Of a DNA stretch of 64,000 nt, positions 44,501 to 55,661 are shown piece after piece. The notes below the pieces were generated by a model. The model worked only from the letters and a program-made list of their open reading frames with translations. It did no database searches and was not told where the DNA came from. Source of the stretch: Bolinopsis microptera (lineage: Eukaryota > Ctenophora > Tentaculata > Lobata > Bolinopsidae); assembly GCF_026151205.1 (NCBI RefSeq), contig NC_087084.1:6441538-6505537 (forward strand), given 5' to 3'. The translations under genes and the position numbers were made by a program. Within the stretch, counting starts at the first letter, position 1; each line of letters opens with the position of its first letter.

Positions 44501-45462
44501 CGTGACGCTCATAATCCAATTCCGTCCAAACGGCCACGGTCCTAAAATCTACATCCTTACATTAGCTTCGCAAACTCCGTTCTCTCTTAATCCTTATTGT
44601 GCTGATCAGCAGTTTATTTCTCAGCAGACTCAGTTTGGACTGGGTGCCTATTTTAGTTTGGTTTCTTACTTAACTGATAGTGATACAGCCAGGCATTATA
44701 ATAGTGACAGTCCTAAGGTCCTTATTTCTGTGATATTCGTTAGTGACTGATTTTACCCTCCTCCTCTCACTTTCTCTAAATCTGAGACGAACTGTTAACT
44801 TTGTAAAGTCAGGTAGGAACGATAAGGATTAAGGATATATTTTGTGAGATTTAAAGAGATCATGAAGTGTAAATTTGCGAATTCTTCAAAAATTCTCGAA
44901 ACTTGGGTAGTGAGCTAGGCTTGGTAATTCTGCCACAATCCCAAAATAGCTCCGTCGTAATTGCTTCACAAGCTGAGATAATATGGGGTATATCAATTAC
45001 ATTTTTCCAAGTAGTGGCTAGGTGACGGGAGAGCATATACGACATGTGTAAAAACGCCTGATTTTAATTGTCCATAACAAGTTTTCTGTTGGTTTTTTTG
45101 TTGAACGGACAAGACTACCATCAGGTTTAAACCATTATACTTCACATATCTTCCTAAATTTAGTGTACAGCGATTAATCTAGTTCCTACAAGCAATTAAA
45201 GGCAGCTCACTTCATGGAACTTGAATGTAGCACGATCAGTGTTCAATTTGTTTACTTTCGTTCTGTACGGTCTTTGTCTTTTAAAGCTTGCGAATGTGTG
45301 CTTTCTTGAATAACGTGTAATGTGTAAACACGAACCTAACGAATGTATCCGTAGTCTGTACCCCGTAGATAAAAGTCTTATCTTCCAATTAAAGAATTAA
45401 TAACTAAGTCAGAGCTGTTACAAATTTTCGCGTTTGTTGTCGACTGCGGCACGTGTTTTCAG
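44501..45462. other. Sequence between satellite and P2X7-like exon
   Basis: A plus frame at 44502-44750 shows no domain. No other gene is supported. Confidence 0.4.
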
Positions 45463-45621
45463 AGTATAGTAGCTCAAGCTTTGCAATTGGATAGAAAGGT
45501 TCGATACGTACTTCCATCATGTGTTGTGTCGGCGATCCGGGAAAAGTTTCCAAACACAGATGGATCAAGGTATACGGGTTTTATCAGTATCGGAACTGAT
45601 GATGGACATATTTTGCCATGA
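45463..45621 (+). CDS. P2X7 cytoplasmic-domain-like terminal exon, orphan
   Basis: After a TGTTTTCAG acceptor the frame is open for 52 codons to TGA at 45619-45621. It reads VRYVLPSCVVSAIREKFP followed by a YTGF motif. This is the hallmark end (LPSCVVxxIRxxFP...YTGF) of the cysteine-rich domain found at the C-terminus of P2X7 receptors and in many cnidarian and fish repeat-associated proteins. I find no upstream exon with the earlier Cys/His residues, so it is either the last exon of a gene I cannot see or a fragment left by a mobile element. Confidence 0.55.
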   Translation, partial: SIVAQALQLDRKVRYVLPSCVVSAIREKFPNTDGSRYTGFISIGTDDGHILP

Positions 45622-46320
45622 AGTTAACAAGTAAATGTTTGTATCAAGAAAAAACTATTTATAATTTAAGGTTATTTTAAGTAATAGGTTCTTTCTAACC
45701 TGTATTGTTATTTAGCGTTTGGCAATTGAATGTTTTTCTTCCTACAACATTACACAGCAGTACGTAAACTTATAAGACAATTATTTGATGCTTGTGTATA
45801 TTATGCACATTATACAACCACAATTTTCGAAAGATAAAAGTCAAATCTATCAAGTGTCGTTAATTTGAAGATTTTATCAATTAAATTGGCGCCACAGCAC
45901 ATGAATAAAAATGTGCATTTTAACACTGTTTCTATTGCGGTGTCTGACAGTTAGCCACTATCCAACAAATTAGGGCGATCTTCCTGTATCGATTTCACGC
46001 GACATAATTAAGTTACGAATCTGGGAATTCCGAGCCCTATTGTTATATTAGTGTTTCTATGTGATAGTATATGTGAAATGTTTTGACGATTAAGTCGGGG
46101 ACACTTCATGATCCCTTTAAGAGGATTCAATATTTTACATCAGAGGTTTATAATACTATCTTAATAGCCCAAATAGCTGTAAAAATCAATATAGTCTCTG
46201 ATAAAAAGCTTCTGTGTACAAGTTGTGATAACATTAAATTCTGCTAGTTGGTAAAAATGTTTTCAGGAAAGTTTATAGTCATCAAATTTCAAAAAACTCG
46301 TTACAAACAGATATAACATC
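45622..46320. other. AT-rich intergenic sequence
   Basis: Nothing recognisable. Confidence 0.4.
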
Positions 46321-47257
46321 ATGATGGGGAAAGGAAAGCAGAGAAATAAACAGAAAAGAGATCAATCGGTTACAAATGGTGAAAAAACAATTAGCGGTCG
46401 GTACATACTTTACACTATAACATTATGCATGTCTTTTCGTAGTAAAACATTAACTAGGTAATTGTTGCTTTAAAATCTAGCAATTATTATAGAATTCATA
46501 CTAAATTGATACATTTAGCAGTTAGCTCCGGCCGGGTAGTCACTGTGCTAGACTCTCTTTGTTATTATAGGGACTTAAGGGGGCATACCCCAAAACAGTG
46601 GTTTGTGCCGTCCAGACCAAATGACCTCATAGGCAGTTCAGTGACCTTCTAGCGCACCGTTTCCACACAAAAAAAAATTATTTTGAGAATTCCCATTTTT
46701 ATAATCGACCATTTCCTGGTTAAGAGTGCAATTTTCGTAAAAAATTAATTTGTGGTTGAGACGCTATAAGTTAATCATTTCTTGCGGTATCGGGTTGAAA
46801 TTTTGCTCGCCGTTTATTCACATCTATGTCAAGGTGTGTGAAAAATCTTGATATCGTATTTAAAAAGGCTGGTGTGTTATGAATTTTCAAAGTCAAAAAG
46901 CTAAAATTGTCCTTTTCAGACTTATTTTAACAAAAAGTCAGTCAGGGAAGATCGGATTATTTGATGCTTGACATCAAATTGTTCTCTGAATTCTGGCGCA
47001 GTTTTTGATGCCCTCAAAAATGTTTTTACTCATTCACCTCCTGATCTATTGGACCTCAAAGCCAAACAACAAATTTAGGCACATTTTTCGTTTTTAATAT
47101 TTACTGATTTTTCTAAAATTTTGATAGGAATGTGCTAGTGACTTTTTGAAGGGTGCAAAATAACCGCAACTAGCATATTTATATATGAGTTATGAACAAC
47201 AAAACACCCTAAAATGCTTCCCTTTGAAGTTATGGGAGAAAATGTGATTTTTTATCT

Positions 47258-47440
47258 GCAAACGGTGCCCGCGGGGCAGCCACGCCCATATTTGGTCCAA
47301 ATTAGGCCCAATTTAGCCAAATACCCTGAACATGCCCAAAATCCAGATTTTAGGTGCTTTACTTGTAGCTAGTGGTTCCCTGAACTCGTATATAAATTTT
47401 CATCAAGATCGGACAAAAAATGAGTGAGTTATGAGCAAAA
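47258..47440 (+). repeat. Dispersed repeat, left arm of inverted pair
   Basis: Diverged copy of the 25208 family (GGTGCCCGCGGGGCAGCCAC, then CGTATATAAATTTTCATCAAG). It lies in the presumed first intron of the helicase-like gene, facing its partner at 47700-48020. Confidence 0.7.
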
Positions 47441-47699
47441 AATTCTAAATTTAGCAGTGCAAATTTTGGAATTGAAAAAATATTGAAACCCTATTGAGTT
47501 CTATTGTTTTGAGCGAAGTCAGTTTTGCAAATATCGCGAACTGAGATATGGGCAATTTTGTTCGTTTTTTGCGATTATTTGAAAATAGAATCCAAGATTA
47601 GGTAGATCCTGAGCTGATAATCATAGATAATGTGTAGTATAGGCTTACCTTCCATATAAAGTTGGTTTCATTCAAAAATATTGAAATTTGACCAATTAA

Positions 47700-48020
47700 T
47701 GGGCCAAAATCGATCAAATTTGGTGCGTATGCCCAAATATGGTCATATGGTTTTTTGCTCATAACTCAGTCATTTTTTGTCCGATCTTGATGAAAATTCA
47801 TATACGAGTTCAGGGAACCACTAGCTACAAGTAGAGCACCAAAAATCTGGATTTTGGGCATGTTCAGGGTATTTGGCTAAATTGGGCCTAATTTGGACCA
47901 AATATGGGCGTGGCTGCCCCGCGGGCACCATTTGGCGGTTGGGGTCCGGGACCCCCTCAAAAGTTCGGTCACTGGTCCTAGTTTGTTGGTCAACTACTAT
48001 CTCGAAACCAAGTTTCACAA
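47700..48020 (-). repeat. Dispersed repeat, right arm of inverted pair
   Basis: Same family in reverse orientation (GGCTGCCCCGCGGGCACC). It ends about 40 bp before the helicase exon. The two arms could fold into a long imperfect hairpin in the transcript. Confidence 0.7.
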
Positions 48021-48602
48021 AAAAATCAGGGTGAACAAAATCGTTGATAAATGGTCTTGTAGAGCAAGTTGGAATGGAGGCAGATCAATGCTCAATAATA
48101 TGCCTGTCCGCGTTTCCTAACACAAGTCGTGATCGACTTCAGAACATGGACGAACAGACCAAAAAACAGTTACTGTGTAAAGAAGACTTCCTAGATTTCT
48201 CAAGCTGGTGGAAACAATATGTGTTAGGTTCGATATGTAGCTTTGTTCAAACTGAAGCTTTTCTCACCAAACACCAGGAAATTAAGCAAGTATTGGTAGC
48301 AATGTACTGTACTGATATAAACCTATGTGAAGAACTGAAGTGTAGCTTAGGACAAGCTATATTTGAGATTGACGACGAGTTGAAGAAAGGAAACATAACA
48401 TTTCTCAGTAAAAACCGTCCCCTAAACCCCAATGTGATAAAAGCAACTGATATAGTATCTGCTAATGTAAATCAAAATGGCATTGTCAACATTTTCAGCA
48501 TGCTCGGAATAGAATACGTGACTGCGGAACAACACGATGCTTTCAACAGAGATCAGAACTTGTTGTTAATAAATGGACCAGCAGGTTCAGGGAAATCTAT
48601 CA

Positions 48603-51272
48603 TAGGCTATCCATTATCGGTATGAAATCTTTTATCTAGATAAACAGATAAAAATTTAGGTTTTATCTAGATAAAACCGATAAAACCGATAATTTTTCTG
48701 CTGAAGGCCAAAGCCAAAATGTTTTCCAAATTTCACAAAAACTGATTGTCGACTTTTATTACTGTCGACTTTTATTACTGTTTACTTTTATTACTGTTTA
48801 CTGTTTTGTTTTGTGAAATGTATTGTAGTAGTGTTTTAATATTTAAATCAAACGTAACTCAATAGTTAATAATAACAAACACAAATACTATTTTAAATAA
48901 TTGATTAATATCGATTTATACCAACAACCAAACATTAATTATTCTTTAATAACCTTTTATATATGTGTTAAACGATCCATGAAATATCTAAAATTCGATA
49001 ATGAACTTTATATTAATAGTGCTGCGTGCTGATAAATATTCTGGGAATCAATCCACCCAGTCGTGGCAATAACATATCTTTGTGCTTGGCCGGTTTTAGG
49101 TTTGAGTTTGTGCTCCAAAAGTGGTAAATCGGGTGCTAGTAAAGCTCTTGCAGGCAACTGGCTCCTTTTGCCAACTGCTTTTGGTTTAAGCGCTGACTCA
49201 CATTTGGAACTGGCACAGGTATAATTGTAATATCCTACGAAGTCAGCATGCTATATTATTTTGCAAAACTCGTTTAATATCTTGACAATATTTAAAGTTT
49301 ATGGTTTTAGGTTTAGGCGCGGCGCACCGCTTATAAGTTATAGCTCCTTCATCTCCTGTTTTCAGCGCTGTGCTGCTACACGCTGTATAGCATGTGGATC
49401 AAGCGCGGTGCTGTGCCTAAGCAGCAAAAGAGTTATTTATTTTAAAATTTATTTTTGTATCTCAAAAATTATGTAAAGTTTTTAATAGAACATTTGAATA
49501 TAATTTGAAACATTACAGAAATGACGTAGAATTTAAGCTATTTCCGTACAGCCTAAGTACAAAGTATGCTCGTTAGAAAAACTATGAACAATGAACATGC
49601 TAGCTTTCTTTATTTTTGTAAGTCGCGTCGGCTGACATCTTGGGTTGTACTGGATGTAACAAGTTTATTATCGGATGTCTACTTATATTTATTATGATAT
49701 CATTATTCATTGTAATGGCAATAAAATTTAAATTTTGTTTTACCAGTAATCTTGCTAAAGTACAATTTCCTTTCTTTTGAAAATATTAGAGCATCAGTTT
49801 TCTTCTCCGGGGAACAATAGTGTACCAGTTCTCTTCAAAACAGTAGACCAACGGTTTGTCTTCTCCTAAGAACAGTAGTGTACCAGTTCTCTTCAAAACA
49901 GTAGATCACCGGTTTCCTTCTCCTAAAAACAGTAGTGTACCAGTTCTCTTCAAAACAGTAGACCAAGGGTTTCCTTCTCCTGAGAACAGTAACGCACTAG
50001 TTCTCTTCAAAACAGTAGACCACCGGTTTCCTTCTCCTGAGAACAGTAACGCACTAGTTCTCTTCAAAACAGTAGACCACCGGTTTCCTTCTCCTGAAAA
50101 CAGTAGTGCAACAGTTCTCTTCAAAACAGTAGACCACTGGTATCCTTCTCCTGAGAACAGTAATGCACTAGTTCTCTTCAAAACATTAGACCACCGGTTT
50201 CCTTCTCCTGAGAACAGTAACGCACTAGTTCTCTTCAAAACAGTAGACCACCGGTTTCCTTCTCCTGAGAACAGTAGTGCACCAGTTCTTTTCAAAACAG
50301 TAGACCAAGGGTTTCCTTCTCCTGAGAACAGTAACGCACTAGTTCTCTTCAAAACAGTAGACCACCGGTTTCCTTCTCCTGAGAACAGTAACGCACTAGT
50401 TCTCTTCAAAACAGTAGATCACCGGTTTCCTTCTCCTGAGAACAGTAGTGCACCAGTTCTCTTCAAAACATTAGACCACCGGTTTCCTTCTCCTGAGAAC
50501 AGTAGTGCACCAGTTCTCTTCAAAACAGTAGACCACCGGTTTCCTTCTCCTGAGAACAGTAGTGCACCAGTTCTCTTCAAAACATTAGACCACCGGTTTC
50601 CTTCTCCTGAGAACAGTAGTGCACCAGTTCTCTTCAAAACAGTAGACCACCGGTATCCTTCTCTTGAGAACAGTAGTGCAACAAATACCAATTCTCCTCG
50701 AAACAGTAAAACATTTAAAGTGATTCAGTGAACCGTTTCCTTATCCTGTGGATAACTTGGAGCAACAGATTCCTTCTCCTGAAGACAATGTTTCACGCCT
50801 AGAACACTTACGGAATTTAATTGAGTGCCCTGCCGCCTGCCGGTATTTTTGACTCTTGTTAACAGTAACATGCTCGTTCCTGTCTCCAGAATGGTTCAAG
50901 TAAGGTAGAACGCCAGCACCCTAGCCTCAACTTCAAGATAACAATGTTAATAACTTTCTCTAGACTTTTACAGTTCTACAGTTCTACAGTTCCATAGGTA
51001 TACAAATGTAAATAAACCTCTTAAGCTCACATTTAAGTAAACTACCTCTTCTATCATACTATAAAACGTTTGGGACTGTTTCTTGGATTACTTGGGAAGG
51101 CAAAAAACACTAATATTTCTTTAAAATTTTACGGTATTGTGGCAGTTTTTTCGGTAATGTCTAGTGAATTTTTATACCGATAAAAATATGTTTTATCTAG
51201 ATAAACAGATAACCTTTTTTAACGAATTATCGGAGATAATTATCGGTAACGATTATCGGATCGGATAGCCTA
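48603..51272. mobile_element. Non-autonomous hAT-like transposon, 2670 bp
   Basis: Ends in perfect 10-bp inverted repeats TAGGCTATCC / GGATAGCCTA and is flanked by an 8-bp direct repeat ATCTATCA (48595-48602, 51273-51280), both typical of hAT elements. Subterminal regions share TTATCTAGATAAACAGATAA in inverted arrangement. No transposase is seen. Inside is a 57-bp minisatellite (49795-50690). Confidence 0.88.
49795..50690. repeat. 57-bp minisatellite, about 15 copies
   Basis: Unit of 57 bp containing CAGTTCTCTTCAAAACAGTA, GACCACCGGTTTCC and TTCTCCTGAGAACAGTA. Because 57 is a multiple of 3, the array is open in one plus frame (49856-50731, a 19-residue repeat) and in minus frames. I treat it as a satellite inside the hAT element and not a gene. 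Confidence 0.88.
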
Positions 51273-52683
51273 ATCTATCATCTTGTTGGCTAAGATCATA
51301 AAAGTGATCAAATCAAATGTGGATAACAGAGCTGTGTTGTACATTTTCTCAAATGATAACATCTCATGTGAACGTTATCAATATGCTTTACGTAAAGCTG
51401 AAATCAGTAACGAGGTGATAGTACCAAATGCTCACAATTACAGTGCAGAGTACACAGCACAGAAGGTATTAGACAGTATCTACAGGGTGGTAATACTTAC
51501 GATTGGTTACGCACTAACAAAAACAGCAGTACTGACTCAACTGATGGAAAGTAACCTACACGTATTTATTGACGACTGGCAGGGTGTGGCAGGTGCGTCG
51601 AGAAATAGACCAATTTATAGAAAGTTACAACGCACCATCAGAGTACTCTCTCAAACGAACTGTGTCTGGATTGCTTGTGATTTAACTCAGTCACGCTACT
51701 TATGTACTTCTTATGATATTAGCTATATGTTACTTAACTCATTCATAAACGATATGCCCCCTGAAAACATTGTAACTTTATCTCTGAACTTAAGAAATAC
51801 TTCTGACATTACTGACATTCTATCTAAGATCAGAGAGTACATAAAACTACAACAAAACGAAATAGATGATAATATCGACGTATTTATTCCAATGATAAAA
51901 CAAGGACACTTTATACACGGACCACAGATTGTAGTGCATGTTATTGAGAAGCCACTTGATCAGGATCACAGTAAGGTTACTGATATCTTGAATACAGAGC
52001 TAATTAAATTATGTAACACAGACGTGACCCGTTCGTTTGAAATAGGTATAGTATCTAATTGTTCTTTGCTGTTTAATGATACTGTAATTAAAAAGGTAAA
52101 TGAAGAACGATGTAGTGTATCTGATAGTAATGAAATAGAGAGTTGCAATATTTCTAATTGTTTGTCAGTAGAGTACCCAGCAGTTATTGTGTTATACGAT
52201 GTTCGTCGTGCCCGAGGTTTACAACCTATTTACCTGCAGATTTCTAGAGCAAGGGTCTATTGTGTTGTTATATTATATGATTCAGGATTATATGGTTCAG
52301 GATTAGAAAATGATTCCAAGTCAAGCTTTAAATTTGAACAATTAAATGATATGTTGGTTAAACTTGGAGATTCTGTTAGAGTTATAAGGTATAATTGATA
52401 ACACCATGTTGATCTGTGGCCAGAATATTTTCGTTGGTGATATAAATGAAATTTAAAAACAATTTTTACTTGTAAAAATTGGAAATACCAATATGAATTA
52501 TTGATCCATCAAATCACCTATATAACTTAGTTAACAGAAATCCTTGATTTTGGGCGTTCCCACGCGAGGATATCAGAAACTTAGAAATCAGTTCTCCAAC
52601 TCAGCTGAGATGTGTTCCTAGTGTTAGTGTTACCTGTACATCCCAGGGATAGCAACTATGGGTTACCTAGTGTTCACCAAGAA

Positions 52684-52786
52684 ATAGCTATAGACTCTAC
52701 TATAGCAGGGCATAGTTGAGTGTGCACATCGAAGTGCATACTCAACTATGCCCTGATACTAGAGTATAATAACTGTAGACTAGCTC
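52684..52786. repeat. Hairpin with 22-bp core stem and six-base loop
   Basis: CAGGGCATAGTTGAGTGTGC pairs with GCATACTCAACTATGCCCTG across an ATCGAA loop with one mismatch. Pairing extends outward imperfectly (ACTCTACTATAG against ATACTAGAGT). It could be a tiny foldback element or a precursor-like RNA hairpin. Confidence 0.6.
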
Positions 52787-53844
52787 AACTCCGCATGTTA
52801 TTGCGCGCGGAACATGTTAACGCAAATATGTTCCAGGATAGTCAGGTCAAAATTTTGATTGCGCGCGTTACCACAACGTGAATATTTTGCCATATTTTGT
52901 CACAAAGACCACGAGGCCCCAAAATGGGGCTAACGTCCTTCAGGAATAGTGTAACCCATCACCCATGCAGTTACACTCAGATACTCGGTGAAAAGCATAA
53001 CTTATGTTTTATTATTCTGCACTCACTTTATGTTTGATGTTAAAAGAAAAGGCAATGTATCACATTCTGATCTAATTTTGTATTCTTACGAATATGATAA
53101 CTTGATATGGCACGTATCTTCTGGGTAAAGACTAATCACTCCTTACTGTCTATCCTACCACAAATATAATTAACATAAAATTAGTCGTCACAGAGCAGAT
53201 ATAAATATATAGCGTGTAAGAGTGAAAATATAGAATATGATTATTCTGCATTCATCTTTTGCCCAAAACTGAAATACAAGCTACTAAAATCTACAGTTTA
53301 CATCTGATCTAATTTTGTATCCTGATCGTTCATTGATTTTACATTCATCAGCGCTTAACGTGAACTCTAGAAACTGCGAGCAGAAACACAATATTTCCTA
53401 TATTTAACAATACATTGTTGAAATACTGTTTCAAAATATTTGCACTCCTATCAGTTATGTTGCACTTCATAAAATGGGACATCCAGAGATCCAAGCGGAA
53501 TGTTCACAATAGTTCACAACTTGTCACAGAAAGTATCGTGTTTTGTCAGCTCATAATCACATCATGTTACAGTACTTGAAGGGTAAATGTCAGGCGACAG
53601 GCACTAGTTAGGAACACCGGGTCATTTCAACCGCTCCCACTAAATCGCTCGCCCAAATTTTAAGAAAATTCTTGTGGAAAGGCCCTGAAGGTATAGTGGC
53701 ATCCTTGTTGTTCGTTGTATTTTTGAACGCTGATTCCGAATCACCCCCATGACGTAGGGTAAAAATGCTTCCCTGGAAAGTTATAGGCAAAAAATCAATT
53801 TTGGTCACGTGACAGGCTAGTAAAACACGAATTTGATTGTTTAA

Positions 53845-53905
53845 GGCTCGGGTTAGGGTTAGAGTTGTGGTTAGGGTTATGAATAGCTTTAGGGTTATGG
53901 TTTTT
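53845..53905 (+). repeat. Degenerate interstitial telomere-like repeats
   Basis: GGGTTAGGGTTAGAG, GGTTAGGGTTATG and TTTAGGGTTATGG within 60 bp. Four or five TTAGGG words are recognisable. Confidence 0.5.
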
Positions 53906-54472
53906 GTTCAGCTGCAAAACCATAAAAGCAAAGTCACGTGATAATTTTTGGGCGAGCGAATTAGTAAGAGTCCATTTCAACAGCACATTTTTGATACTTT
54001 CTATTGGATAATTAGTGCTAAAGTCATACTTGAATGATCTGCAATCATCAAGATCATAAGAATCTTAGTCCAGCGTCCTGAACCGACCAATCGGTGCGTA
54101 TTCTGTAGTCACGTGGTCTTTAAAAACCGGTGTGTTGTAAACCACGTGACATCACGTGACCACTCGAGAACTTCAGCTCTATTTCATCACATTGCCCCTC
54201 CTCAGTAAAGTAAGCATCTAAATTGATAAAGACATCAGAATTAATCAAAGAGGAGAAAGTAATCATTGGCAGGTGTCTTTTTGGTCAGTAAATTCTGCTT
54301 AATAACAGAAAATATAGACTGTAATTGGAATATAGGATAAATGTTACGAAACTGCTAGTATTACATTTATTTAGTTCGTTGAATCAATGCAAGAGGCCAG
54401 TTGTTGACTATTGTTTCAACAGTGTTGAACCTTTGAGAGGTTGTTGTTTCGTGACCCTTATATTTGAACGGT

Positions 54473-55661
54473 ATGCTGAGTGCACTTCCTTTTGGTACGT
54501 ATTATAGATAACCATAATATTATCATTAATTATCATGTATGAAGACACTTCAACAGCTGTAATACTGTCCTCAAAATGGACTCTCTATCCAACTGAAATC
54601 ACGTCTTATTAAAGACTGAATTTGAAATTCTGTCTCAGTAACCCTGATCCTGGTGGTGTTCAGCTCCACGTCACAAGAGAAGTGTTTAGAGGAACAACAC
54701 CAAAAACATGGGCTAGAATGGGGGCCCGCTTTACAGGTCAGATTATAGTACAGCTGTAATTGGTTAATTAATTAATTAATTATACCAATATCGAAACATT
54801 TGACGGATTGTTAAAGTAGCTTTACAGGTCAGATTATAGTTCAGCTGTAATTGGTATAATTAATTACTTAATTATACCAATATCGAAACATTTGACGGAT
54901 TGGTAAAGTAGAGGGGGTTCTGAATGAGATTCTTGGTTTCTTTCGGAAAGAATTAATGAGTTAATAAAGTATCAAATGTAATCTTGAAGTATTCGTAATC
55001 TTAAAGCTTTAAACTTTTAAAGGTATTTGTAATCTCAAAAGTGTAAAAATATTTGTAATCTCTTAAAGGTATTTGCTCGACGTAAAGCTGAAAGTATGTT
55101 GGATGATAAGGTAAGACGTAACAGACGAAGTCTTGAGATATTATCAGAGAAAGACAGATTAGGGTTTTACGAAGGTACGTCTTATCTTAAAAGTTTAAAT
55201 CTGTTGATCGTTCGCGTTAGGAATGTCTAATCTTCCAATAATTTTATCAATAAATGCTTACATTTTAACTTGAACATAACGTGGTCAAACCCGATATTTT
55301 TAACTAATCGTATCCACAATCAATGTTTAGCCGTAAGATTTTTATCCTTTTAAGCTCCTTCCTCTCAACCTCCTGATTATTTCAGTTATTTCAACTATTT
55401 CACCCTCTATCATCTGAAAGGTATTGCCCAATTATTTCAACTATTTCAGGTGTGCCAGTATACCTAGAATCAGTAACGAGACCCAACCTGGGAGTACACC
55501 ACCACATGTGTTCCCTCTATATGGACCACGTAGAAGAGTACACCCTGGGAAACTACAAGGAGAGTTATGGAGTCAATAAGGTTGGGTGTGATATAGCTGA
55601 GAACAGACATACCATTGCTGCTGTTTGTGTTTATAAGAATCAGCCTAAGAGTACATCATAG
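54473..55661 (+). CDS. Secreted CAP-like protein 1, four exons, 145 aa
   Basis: Exons 54473-54494 (22 nt), 54639-54736, 55069-55174 and 55450-55661 join in frame. The first two encode a signal peptide (MLSALPFVTLILVVFSSTS). The mature part begins CLEEQHQKHGLEWGPALQ, like the first helix of CAP/SCP proteins (HNxxR...LxW...L). The last exon has VEEYTLGNY and NKVGCDIAEN...CVYKN, like CAP motifs W..E...Y and VGCG.A...V.C.Y. The HYTQ-type motif with its histidine is not seen, so the family call is tentative. It matches the gene at 62332 exon for exon. Expected location is outside the cell. Its function is unknown. Confidence 0.7.
54728..54908. repeat. 91-bp tandem duplication covering an exon end
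   Basis: GCTTTACAGGTCAGATTATA begins at 54728 and again at 54819. The unit starts in the last 9 nt of exon 2 of CAP-like gene 1 and includes its donor, so a second copy of the splice donor lies in the intron. Confidence 0.8.

Larger units (their letters stand above)
46321..52398 (+). pseudogene. Superfamily-1 helicase-like P-loop NTPase, split by a transposon
   Basis: A possible first exon at 46321-46400 starts MMGKGKQRNKQKRDQ. Its donor and the next exon's start (perhaps 48063) are tentative. The main coding part runs to 48602 and stops inside the Walker A motif GPAGSGKSI. It resumes at 51281 and ends at 52398. Leaving out the 48603-51272 element and one copy of its 8-bp target repeat restores the frame exactly. 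The right half has a Walker-B-like HVFIDDWQ, VLSQTNCVWIACDLTQS (motif III-like) and YLQISRARVYCVVILYD (motif VI-like), as in UvrD/Schlafen-type SF1 helicases. It probably uses ATP to act on nucleic acid. The substrate is unknown. Apart from the insertion the gene looks undamaged. Confidence 0.75.
52399..54472. other. Intergenic region with small repeats
   Basis: No gene supported. It holds a long hairpin (52684-52786), degenerate TTAGGG runs (53845-53900) and several CACGTG sites at 54110-54165. Confidence 0.5.

Noticed and set aside
44502-44750. 82-codon plus frame after the satellite
   Set aside because: No recognisable motif, lies in repeat-like sequence, and its start codon is within the array's end.
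49906-50691. Minus-strand open frames over the 57-bp repeats
   Set aside because: The period is a multiple of three, so open frames are expected on both strands. There is no start context, splice sites or domain.
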